Shown here piece after piece: positions 57,974 to 64,000 of a stretch of 64,000 nt of DNA (position 1 is its first letter; every line of letters starts with the position of its first letter). Origin of the DNA: Streptomyces sp. SCUT-3 (GTDB lineage Bacteria; Actinomycetota; Actinomycetes; Streptomycetales; Streptomycetaceae); NCBI RefSeq assembly GCF_014083985.1, contig NZ_CP046907.1:938501-1002500 (forward strand), in the 5' to 3' direction. Made by a program: the position numbers and the translations under genes. Below the pieces are notes generated by a model. It did no database searches, was not told the origin of the DNA, and saw only the letters and a list, made by a program, of their open reading frames with translations.

Positions 57974-58309
57974 CGAATGGCAAAGCGGTTCATCATCGAG
58001 TCCGACCTTTCCGGAGAGCCGGACGCCGAGTCCGTGTCCTTTGCCTTCGACGGCAAGCGGTACACCGTCGACCTCACGGAGAGCGAGAAGGAGGAGTTCG
58101 CCCGGCTTCTCGCGAGGTACATCGACGTCGCCGAGGAGGAGGCCGGCGCGGGGCAGGCGGGCATCCCGAACCGCAATTCCGAGCCCGACCCTTCCGTCGT
58201 TCGCAAGTGGGCGCTCGAGAACGGCATCGAGGTGAACACGAAGGGCCGAATTCCGCATTCGGTCGTCGCCCGGTACAAGAACTCCATGACGGAGACGGCG
58301 GACACCTGA
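57974..58309 (+). CDS. Lsr2-like nucleoid-associated protein (divergent paralogue)
   Basis: 111 residues from ATG 57974; AGGAGGAAG lies just upstream. The N-terminal dimerisation part has SVSFAFDGKRYTVDLTESEK, then EEFARLLARYID. The C-terminal DNA-binding part has VRKWALENGIEVNTKGRIPH, the Lsr2 fold with the AT-hook-like RGR replaced by KGR. Lsr2 binds AT-rich DNA and silences foreign genes. This copy lacks the usual MAQKVQV start and has a longer acidic middle (VAEEEAGAGQAG), so it is a second, divergent type. Confidence 0.85.
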   Translation, partial: RMAKRFIIESDLSGEPDAESVSFAFDGKRYTVDLTESEKEEFARLLARYIDVAEEEAGAGQAGIPNRNSEPDPSVVRKWALENGIEVNTKGRIPHSVVARYKNSMTETADT

Positions 58310-58317
58310 GGGCCCCA

Positions 58318-58363
58318 GGAACGCCGGTGGCCCCGAGGAATTCCTCGGGGCCACCGGCGTTCC
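58318..58363. terminator. 46-bp perfect palindrome after the Lsr2-like gene
   Basis: 58318-58340 and 58341-58363 are exact complements, with no loop. It lies 8 bp after the stop codon. It would form a strong hairpin or cruciform; a terminator is the simplest reading. Confidence 0.7.
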
Positions 58364-58502
58364 CCCGTAATTCCGGAAGGACTGGGAATTCATCCGCCGG
58401 AGGAGACACCGCCCGGCCTCCGGGGCACCGGGGGCGGTGCCGGGGGCGAGCGCCGCGGTGTAGCTTGGCGCTCCGAAATCGCAACACGCGCAGGGGGACG
58501 TC

Positions 58503-59651
58503 GTGGCAGTGATGCTCTACCACCCGCTGGTCAACCCTCCTGCGGAGGTCGTGCACCAAGCGCTTCTGTACTGGGACGGGATCTCCTCGGTCGTGCCCCG
58601 CGCCCTTCCCGCGCCCGGCCGGCGGCCACCGTCCCGCACCCCCGAACCGGCCCTCGACCTCCTCCGCCCCGACCTGCAAGAACTCCGGGACCGGGGCCTG
58701 TACTCCCCGCTCGTGGTGGACCCCGACCTGCTGTACCCGCTGCACCACAGGCCCGAGGCGTGCCCGCCGGACGAGCCGGACCCCACCTGGGTGATCCTGG
58801 AGGACGGGCTGCGGCGGATGGCCGGGAGCGGGAGGCCGCCCCGGCCCCCGGCCTCCCCCGGTCACTTCATCATCCCGATGAAGACCCACTGGCGGCTGGA
58901 GGAGCTGCTGTGCGAGCTGGGCCTGGCCGAGGAGGTGCAGCGCCCCGACCTCCCGGAGGGCTACGCGTTGTCGGTCGCGGAGGAGGTGCAGCAGTTCGTC
59001 GTCGGGACCGTGGTGCGCGGCATCGCCGACGACGCATCCCGGTCCGGTACGGCCCACTTCCCGTACACGGACCGGGAGGAGGCGCACCGGTGGGCCCTGC
59101 GGCCCTCCCCCGCGGGGCGCCCCGTCCTCTCCTGGGAGATGGAGCTCGGCCGGCTCCTCCCCCTCCCCGCCCCGGGCACGCCCACCGCCGAGGTGCTGGC
59201 GTTCCGCGAACGCCACCGGGACGAGCGCCTGCGCCTGATGCGCGCCCTGCACCGCATGCTCGGTGACCTGCGCCGCGACTACGAGCACCCGGCGGACGTC
59301 CTCGCCCGGCTGCGCCGCGAGATCGACCAGGCGGTCGGCGACTACCGGGCCGCGGTGCGCGCCTCGCGCACCGCCTGGGTCAGCCGCTCGGTGACCGTCG
59401 CCGTCGCCCTCGGGGCCGCGGGCGCCGGCGCGCACCTGGCGCCCGGCCTGGAATGGGTCCTGGGAACGGTCGGCGGCTACACCCTGAACGTGGCGACCCG
59501 GGAGGTCCGGCCCGCGGCGAAGGAGGCCCGCGAGCACGACTTCAGCTACCTGCACCGGGTGGGCGCCTCCCTGGGCGAGCCGCCTCCTGCCCGCCACGGC
59601 CTGCTGCACCGCGCGGTCCGGGCCCTGCCCTTTCCCCGTCCGCGCCGGTGA
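58503..59651 (+). CDS. DUF6236-like protein
   Basis: 382 residues from GTG 58503 (MAVMLYHPLVNPPAEVVHQA). The start YHPLVNPP, LLYWDGISSVVP and RPDLQELRDRGLYSPL are typical of DUF6236 proteins, which open with a strand-turn and a Trp-Asp. The middle is helical; the C-terminal quarter has a hydrophobic segment (TVAVALGAAGAGAHLAPGLE) and then basic sequence. No signal peptide. In other genomes such proteins occur near polymorphic toxins or as orphans. Function is unknown. Confidence 0.75.
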   Translation: MAVMLYHPLVNPPAEVVHQALLYWDGISSVVPRALPAPGRRPPSRTPEPALDLLRPDLQELRDRGLYSPLVVDPDLLYPLHHRPEACPPDEPDPTWVILEDGLRRMAGSGRPPRPPASPGHFIIPMKTHWRLEELLCELGLAEEVQRPDLPEGYALSVAEEVQQFVVGTVVRGIADDASRSGTAHFPYTDREEAHRWALRPSPAGRPVLSWEMELGRLLPLPAPGTPTAEVLAFRERHRDERLRLMRALHRMLGDLRRDYEHPADVLARLRREIDQAVGDYRAAVRASRTAWVSRSVTVAVALGAAGAGAHLAPGLEWVLGTVGGYTLNVATREVRPAAKEAREHDFSYLHRVGASLGEPPPARHGLLHRAVRALPFPRPRR

Positions 59652-59765
59652 CCGGCACCGACGAGGGCGCGGACGGGCCGGGCCGGGCAAACGGACGGAC
59701 GGACGGGCGGGCTGGGGGTGCCGGCTCGACGGGGCGCTCGTGGTGCGGCCCCGACGGGCCTGCGG

Positions 59766-60221
59766 TCACCCGCCGGGGCGGGTACGGATCTGCATTCCGG
59801 GGCGGCGCCGGTGGACGGTCAGGTACGCCAGGCCGCGTTCGCCCGCGGTGAGGGCGCGCGTGGAGCCGTGGGGCAGCCAGACCAGGGAGCCGGGGGCCAG
59901 GGGGACCGGGCCGTCCGGGGTGTCGAGGACACCGCTTCCGTCCACGCCGAGGAGGAGGACGTCGAGGTCGGGTTCGGCGTGGGTGTCGACGCGACGGCCG
60001 GGCGGGAGGTGGACGAGGTTGGAGTCCAGTTGACGGCCGGGCTCGTCCAACCGCCAGACCGCGCCTCCGCGTTCGGCGGGGGTCTCGGCGGCGAGGGCCC
60101 GCACGTCGCACAGGAGGCGCGCCCGGTCCGCGGGCCCGGAGGCCCCGGCGGACCCGGCAGGCTCGGCGGGCTCGTCGGACCGGCCGGGTTCGTCGGGGCC
60201 GTGCGGGGTGTCGGTCGGCAT
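59766..60221 (-). CDS. Cupin-domain protein downstream of hmp
   Basis: 151 residues from ATG 60221 with GAGGAG upstream. The cupin barrel: SNLVHLPPGRRVDTHAEPDL near 65-84, DVLLLGVDGSGVLDTPDGPV and PLAPGSLVWLPHGSTRALTA. Two His (HAEPD and PHGS) could bind a metal. The N-terminus is disordered. It lies 125 bp beyond the flavohaemoglobin stop, beyond a hairpin, on the same strand, so shared regulation with NO defence is possible but not shown. Confidence 0.8.
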   Translation of the reverse strand: MPTDTPHGPDEPGRSDEPAEPAGSAGASGPADRARLLCDVRALAAETPAERGGAVWRLDEPGRQLDSNLVHLPPGRRVDTHAEPDLDVLLLGVDGSGVLDTPDGPVPLAPGSLVWLPHGSTRALTAGERGLAYLTVHRRRPGMQIRTRPGG

Positions 60222-60294
60222 CGTCTTCTCCTCGTGGCGCGGCGGGTACGGCGGGTACGGCGGGCGGGGGCCGGCCGGGGTCCGGCCCGGTCCT

Positions 60295-60341
60295 GTCCCG
60301 CCCCCGGGCGCCGAGTCGGAGCCGGCACCCGGGGGCGGGAC
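60295..60341 (-). terminator. Hairpin after hmp
   Basis: 14-bp arms GTCCCGCCCCCGGG (60295-60308) and complement (60328-60341) lie 5 bp from the hmp stop. Confidence 0.55.
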
Positions 60342-60346
60342 CATGA

Positions 60347-61534
60347 TCAGGCCAGGCCCAGGTCCGGGCCGAACACCTCGTAGTGCACGTCGCGGGCCGC
60401 GACTCCGCCACGCAGCAGGTCCTCCCGGGTGGCCTTCAGGAAGGGCACCGGGCCGCACAGGTAGGCGGTCGTGCCGGCGGGCAGGTCCAGGACGGAGAGG
60501 TCGCACAGACCGGTCCTGGCTTCACCGTCGCGGGCGCCCTGCTCGTACCACAGGTGGAGTTCGGCGCCGGGGAGCGCGTCGACGAGGGCGGCCTGCTCGG
60601 CGCGCATCGCGTGGTCGTCCTCGCTGCGGTCGGCGTGCACGACGACGACGCGGCGTCGGGAACCGGTGTCCGACAGGTGCCTGAGCATGCCGATCATGGG
60701 GGTGATGCCGATGCCTGCCGAGGCGAGCAGGAGGGGGCCGTCGCCGTCCTCCAGGGCGATGTCGCCGAAGGGCGCGGAGAGCTGGAGGAGGTCGCCCTCG
60801 CGGGTGTGGCGGTGCAGGTGGTCGGAGACCTCGCCGGCGGGCCGGCCGCCGCCGTGGACGCGCTTGACGGTGAGGCGGCGCTGCTCGGCGAGCGGGCCGC
60901 TGGAGAGGCTGTACTGGCGCAGCTGCCGGCTGCCGTCGGGCAGGTCGACCGCGACGCTGACGTACTGGCCGGGGCGGAAGCCGGGGACGGGGGCGTCGTC
61001 GGCCGGGGAGAGGAGGAAGGAGACGACGTCGGCGGTCTCCTCCGTGCGGGCGTCGACGCGCCAGGGGCGCCACTGGCCGTACCGGTCGCTCCCCGCCTGC
61101 GCCATCAGCGTCTTCTCGGCGGCGATGAGGGACTTGGCCATCAGCCAGTAGACCTCGTCCCAGGCGGCGGCGACCTCGGGGGTCACGATGTCCCCGAGGA
61201 CCTCGACGATGGCGGCGAACAGGTAGTGGTGCACCAGCGGGTACTGGTCCTCGGTGACGCCGACCGACACGTGCTTGTGCGCGATGCGGGCGAGCATGGC
61301 GTCCGGCCTGTCGTCGGGGCGCTCCAGCAGCAGGGTGGCGAACGTGGCGATGGAGCCGGCCAGTGCCTTCTGCTGCTCGCCGTTGACCTGGTTGCCGCGG
61401 TTGAACAGGTTGTCGAGCAGTTCGGGGTGGTCGGCGAACATCTTCCCGTAGAAGACGGGGGTGATGTCGCCGATGGCGGCGCCGACGACGGGCAGCGTCT
61501 CGCGGACGACGGCTGCGGAGGAGGCGGACAGCAT
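60347..61534 (-). CDS. hmp: Flavohaemoglobin, nitric oxide dioxygenase
   Basis: 395 residues from ATG 61534. The globin domain has PVFYGKMF (Tyr29, distal), NGEQQKAL (Gln54) and IAHKHVSVGV (His88 haem ligand). FAD domain: RPGQYVSVAV and QLRQYSLSSGP; NAD domain: LLLASAGIGITPMIGMLRHL and YLCGPVPFLK. It oxidises NO to nitrate with O2 and NAD(P)H in the cytoplasm. The nsrR gene lies next upstream on the same strand, and an operator-like dyad (61545-61570) is only 11 bp before the start. NsrR control is therefore well supported. Confidence 0.95.
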   Translation of the reverse strand: MLSASSAAVVRETLPVVGAAIGDITPVFYGKMFADHPELLDNLFNRGNQVNGEQQKALAGSIATFATLLLERPDDRPDAMLARIAHKHVSVGVTEDQYPLVHHYLFAAIVEVLGDIVTPEVAAAWDEVYWLMAKSLIAAEKTLMAQAGSDRYGQWRPWRVDARTEETADVVSFLLSPADDAPVPGFRPGQYVSVAVDLPDGSRQLRQYSLSSGPLAEQRRLTVKRVHGGGRPAGEVSDHLHRHTREGDLLQLSAPFGDIALEDGDGPLLLASAGIGITPMIGMLRHLSDTGSRRRVVVVHADRSEDDHAMRAEQAALVDALPGAELHLWYEQGARDGEARTGLCDLSVLDLPAGTTAYLCGPVPFLKATREDLLRGGVAARDVHYEVFGPDLGLA

Positions 61535-61544
61535 GGACTCTCCC

Positions 61545-61570
61545 TAATGCGAATCTTGAATGCCGATTTA
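61545..61570 (-). promoter_or_regulatory. NsrR-operator-like dyad before hmp
   Basis: Read on the minus strand it has AAAT, then GCAT, AT and ATT at the same spacing as the site before nsrR. The imperfect dyad covers the expected promoter, 11 bp from the hmp start. Confidence 0.6.
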
Positions 61571-61606
61571 CGGCGATGGTGCGGCGCCGCGGGTCGCGGC
61601 GCGCCG

Positions 61607-62071
61607 TCAGGGGGACACGGGGGGCGGGCTTGTCACGGTGGGGCCGAGTCCGAGGAGCACCGGCCCGGTGGGGGCCGCGGTCAGGTCGGCGACGGTCAGC
61701 GGGTCCAGGCTGGCGAAGAACGCCTCCTGGGCGGTGCGCAAGGCGGAGCGCAGGCGGCAGGCGCGGCGCAGCGGGCAGGGCGGCTCGTCGTCGCACCCGA
61801 CGACGTCGCCCTCCCCCTCGAGTTCGCGGACCAGCCGCCCGACGGAGACGTCGGCGCCGCTCCCGGCGAGGGCCAGTCCCCCGCCCCGGCCCCGCCGGGC
61901 CTCGACGACCCCGAGGTGCTGCAGGCGGCTGACCACCTTCGCGGCGTGCGAGTACGGCACCGCCAGCGCCTCGGCCACGTCCCGGGTGCGGAGGAGCTCC
62001 GCCTCCTCGGTACGGGCGGCGAGGAGCATGGCCACACGCAGGGCCAGGTCGGTGAACTTCGTCAGGCGCAC
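61607..62071 (-). CDS. nsrR: NsrR, Rrf2-family nitric-oxide-sensing repressor
   Basis: 154 residues from GTG 62071 (MRLTKFTDLALRVAMLLAAR). Winged helix near 25-65 (VAEALAVPYSHAAKVVSRLQ, HLGVVEARRGRGGG). The 4Fe-4S ligands Cys93, Cys99 and Cys105 (GCDDEPPCPLRRAC) and Asp8 match the ligand positions reported for Streptomyces coelicolor NsrR. Nitrosylation of the cluster releases DNA. It regulates the adjacent hmp gene and itself; a palindromic site lies 14 bp upstream of its start. Confidence 0.95.
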   Translation of the reverse strand: MRLTKFTDLALRVAMLLAARTEEAELLRTRDVAEALAVPYSHAAKVVSRLQHLGVVEARRGRGGGLALAGSGADVSVGRLVRELEGEGDVVGCDDEPPCPLRRACRLRSALRTAQEAFFASLDPLTVADLTAAPTGPVLLGLGPTVTSPPPVSP

Positions 62072-62084
62072 ACCCAGAAATTAT

Positions 62085-62111
62085 CAAATAAGCATCTGGA
62101 ATGAATATTTG
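62085..62111. promoter_or_regulatory. NsrR-operator-like palindrome before nsrR
   Basis: CAAATA at 62085-62090 and TATTTG at 62106-62111 bound a 27-bp dyad with CAT and ATG inside. AAAT, GCAT, AT and ATT are in register with the site before hmp, supporting one shared operator type. Confidence 0.65.
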
Positions 62112-62311
62112 GGAGGGGGTGACATCGAACACGTTCGAACCGGCCACACAGGGTGCACCCCGGCCGCGACGCCGGGCGACCGACCGCATCGACCACCGGG
62201 CGACAGGGCCGCACCTCACGCCGGGGATACGAACCGCCGATAAGACTTTTCATGGCCATATGTCCCTGTTCTGTAACGTGACGCGTCCATCGGCGAATGA
62301 ACGTTTCTTGC

Positions 62312-62351
62312 GTGCAAATCTGTGGATCCCGGCGCGATGCCGGGTTTGCAC
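62312..62351 (+). promoter_or_regulatory. Structured 5' leader hairpin before the lamin-tail gene
   Basis: GTGCAAA (62312-62318) pairs with TTTGCAC (62345-62351), and CCCGGC (62328-62333) pairs with GCCGGG (62339-62344) over a 5-nt loop, leaving a 9-nt one-sided bulge. Upstream AT-rich DNA (62240-62280) is promoter-like. No known riboswitch was recognised. Confidence 0.45.
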
Positions 62352-62410
62352 CATCGGAACGTCACGGGCCGCTCACCGGCCCGTTGCTGTACGGAAAGTG
62401 AGGGACCGCC

Positions 62411-63034
62411 ATGTCCCGTACCAGACGTCTGGCCGCTGCCGCCCTGGCAACCGGAGCGCTGCTGGGAGCCGCCGCGCTCCCGGCCTCCGCCTCCGACGGC
62501 GGCCGCGACCGCGACCACCGCCACGAGCACCGCCACGACCGGGACCACGACGGCCGCGACCGCGACCGGGACCGTCACGACCGGGACCGGGACTGGGACC
62601 GGGACTGGGACCGGGACTGGGATGACCGCGACCGCGACCGCGACCGGGACCGGGACCGCGGCCGCCACCGCGGCCACGGACTCGTCCTGCGGGCGGTCCA
62701 GTACGACAGCCCCGGCCCCGACCTGCGCACCGACCGCAGCCTGAACGGCGAGTGGGTGCTGGTGAAGAACACCTCGCGCGAACGGGTCCGGCTCGGGGGC
62801 TACACCCTCGACTGGGACGGCCGCTCCTACCGCTTCGGCCGCATGACCCTGCGCGGCGGTGAGGAGGTGAAGGTCCACACCGGCCACGGCCGCGACAACC
62901 GCGATCACGTCTACCAGGACCGCGACCGCCACCAGTTCGACAACCGCAGCGGCCGGATCACCCTGCGCGACGACGACCGCTTCGTCGACCGGTGCAGCTG
63001 GGACCGCTGGGACGACGGCCGCGTGTCCTGCTGA
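62411..63034 (+). CDS. Secreted lamin-tail-domain protein with Asp/Arg/His repeats
   Basis: 207 residues from ATG 62411; GAGGG lies 8 nt upstream. A Sec signal peptide of about 28 residues (LAAAALATGALLGAAALPAS). Then about 60 residues of Asp-Arg-His repeats (DRDRDWDRDWDRDW) coded by GACCGGGAC-type repeats. The lamin-tail domain follows (LVLRAVQYDSPGPDLRTD, NGEWVLVKNTSRERVRLGGY, TLRGGEEVKVHTGHG). LTD domains in bacterial exports often bind DNA or surfaces. The charged repeat may bind metal or polyanions. Preceded by a structured leader and followed by a hairpin. Confidence 0.88.
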   Translation: MSRTRRLAAAALATGALLGAAALPASASDGGRDRDHRHEHRHDRDHDGRDRDRDRHDRDRDWDRDWDRDWDDRDRDRDRDRDRGRHRGHGLVLRAVQYDSPGPDLRTDRSLNGEWVLVKNTSRERVRLGGYTLDWDGRSYRFGRMTLRGGEEVKVHTGHGRDNRDHVYQDRDRHQFDNRSGRITLRDDDRFVDRCSWDRWDDGRVSC

Positions 63035-63074
63035 CCTCCTCGGCCACCGGCCTTCCCGTCTGATCTCCCCGCCC

Positions 63075-63108
63075 GGCGCTGCCCCCACCCCGTGAAGGGG
63101 GCAGCGCC
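63075..63108. terminator. Hairpin between the lamin-tail gene and the SDR
   Basis: Perfect 12-bp arms (GGCGCTGCCCCC and complement) with a 10-nt loop between convergent genes. Confidence 0.6.
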
Positions 63109-63191
63109 GTCGGCGTGCCCGCCCGCCCGGCCGGAGCGGGACCGGCACGGGACGGGCCCTGACACGGGGCCCGGCACGCGGGGCGGCGGGG

Positions 63192-64000
63192 TCATCCGCC
63201 GTGGCGGCGGACCATGGGGGCGGCCATGGGGGCGTCGGCGAAGTCGCCGGCGGCGATCCGTGCGGCGACGGTGCGGCGCACCAGGCGGTCGGCCAGGCGC
63301 GGCGCGTGCCGGGCCAGCGCCGTCTCGACGCGCCCGCGGGCGGTGGTCGCCAGGTCCCTGGGGGCGCGGCGCGCGGTGGCCGCGGCGACGACCGCCGCGA
63401 CCACGCCCTCGACCGGCTCCGGCCGGGAGACGGCGTCCAGGGAGAGGCCGGCCCGCCGGGTGCTGTCGTGGATCGGGCTGCGCACCATGCTCGGGTACAC
63501 CGTCGTCACCCCGATGTGGGTGCCGACCTCGAGCCGGAGCGCGTCGGCGTAGGCGGCCAGGGCGCGTTTGGAGACGCCGTACGCGGCTGCCAATGGCAGG
63601 GGCAGGAGTGCCATCCGCGAGGCGATGAAGACCACCCGCCCGCGGGAGCGTTCCAGGTGCGGCACGGCGGCGGCCGTCGTGTGCCAGGCGCCGAGCAGGT
63701 TCAGCTCCAGTTGTGCCCGCACCTCCTCCCCCGGCGGGAGTTCGGCCGGGGCCGGTCCGCCGCGGCCGGCGTTGTTGACCAGCAGGTCGATGCCGCCGAG
63801 CAGGGCCGCCGCCTCGGCGACCGCCGCGTCGACGGCCTCCGGGGAGGTGAGGTCGCAGGGGACGAACCGGATGCCGGCGTCGTCGGGGCGCACCAGGTCC
63901 AGTCCGACCACGTGCGCGCCCAGTTCGGTGAAGCGCGCGCTCATGGCGCGGCCGAAGGTTCCGGCCGCCCCGGTGAGCACGATCCGGCGGCCGGACAGGG
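63192..64000 (-). CDS. SDR family oxidoreductase (5' end outside window)
   Basis: The frame is open to the last base, with the cofactor loop at the very end (LSGRRIVLTGAAGTFG), so only a few N-terminal residues are missing. Short-chain dehydrogenase: LTGAAGTFGRAM, DLLVNNAGRGG near 75, Ser in VVFIASRMAL, Tyr and Lys in AAYGVSKRAL. The C-terminus is extended by about 60 residues rich in Ala and Arg (RVETALARHAPRLADRLVRR), typical of the DltE/YdfG-like group. Substrate unknown. Convergent with the lamin-tail gene. Confidence 0.88.
   Translation of the reverse strand, partial: LSGRRIVLTGAAGTFGRAMSARFTELGAHVVGLDLVRPDDAGIRFVPCDLTSPEAVDAAVAEAAALLGGIDLLVNNAGRGGPAPAELPPGEEVRAQLELNLLGAWHTTAAAVPHLERSRGRVVFIASRMALLPLPLAAAYGVSKRALAAYADALRLEVGTHIGVTTVYPSMVRSPIHDSTRRAGLSLDAVSRPEPVEGVVAAVVAAATARRAPRDLATTARGRVETALARHAPRLADRLVRRTVAARIAAGDFADAPMAAPMVRRHGG

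Noticed and set aside
62312-62351. ydaO/c-di-AMP riboswitch before the lamin-tail gene
   Set aside because: The conserved core of that class was not found; only a bulged hairpin is seen.

Overview
The window is high-GC actinobacterial DNA and almost certainly Streptomyces. GC is very high with strong third-position bias, GTG and TTG starts are common, and the gene content is characteristic: an XRE/DUF397 pair, a SARP-type regulator, a sortase-E type LAxTG surface protein, an NsrR/flavohaemoglobin pair, an Lsr2 paralogue, DUF6584 and an HTTM/DUF5819 pair. No rRNA, tRNA or CRISPR array was recognised. Both window edges cut genes. LAYOUT. 1-8.7 kb holds envelope and secreted proteins: a LAxTG-anchored SdrD_B-like protein, a membrane-anchored protein, a beta-helix lipoprotein divergent from a Tat-type DyP peroxidase, a septum-formation family protein and two unrecognised proteins. 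8.7-18.2 kb holds an orphan cytochrome c oxidase subunit I (ctaD) with a small membrane partner, a TrmH-family methyltransferase, a coupled SNF2 helicase/SWIM-finger pair, two frameshifted pseudogenes and an SDR. 18.4-24.2 kb holds DUF6584, the XRE/DUF397 pair, an Msc-like membrane protein, and a SARP-ABATE fusion whose terminal zinc finger is cut short, followed by remnants that look like a WXG100-type secretion cassette. 24.2-27.4 kb is a heat-shock island: dnaK and a divergent small heat-shock protein share a HAIR-like (HspR) operator. 27.4-35.5 kb looks like a poly-gamma-glutamate (capsule) locus: a tight operon of a tandem-sensor membrane protein with no output domain, PgsB/CapB with about 200 extra repetitive residues, PgsC/CapC and an NlpC/P60 protein, next to a CapA lipoprotein and a divergent gene that may encode a hydrolase. 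35.6-42.6 kb has a Ser/Thr kinase, then an exported peptidoglycan-salvage trio (NagZ-type GH3, NamZ/DUF1343, AmiE-like serine hydrolase). 42.8-47.4 kb has a secreted protein, the HTTM/DUF5819 pair, and an Asn/Gly-rich secreted-protein gene split by an IS5-type element; removing the element and one copy of its 6-bp target duplication restores the reading frame. 47.6-53 kb is a same-strand group: TauE/SafE exporter, LuxR-type regulator, PLP dehydratase, D-2-hydroxyacid dehydrogenase and TauD-type dioxygenase. 53-64 kb has a frameshifted GH20 hexosaminidase, a GNAT enzyme, an M28 peptidase lacking one zinc ligand, an Lsr2 paralogue, DUF6236, a cupin, flavohaemoglobin and NsrR with matching operator-like sites, a lamin-tail secreted protein with a structured leader, and a partial SDR. 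The most interesting parts are the polyglutamate locus (its sensor and the CapB tail), the precisely reconstructable IS disruption, the 9-G tract frameshift in GH20, and the dioxygenase cluster.
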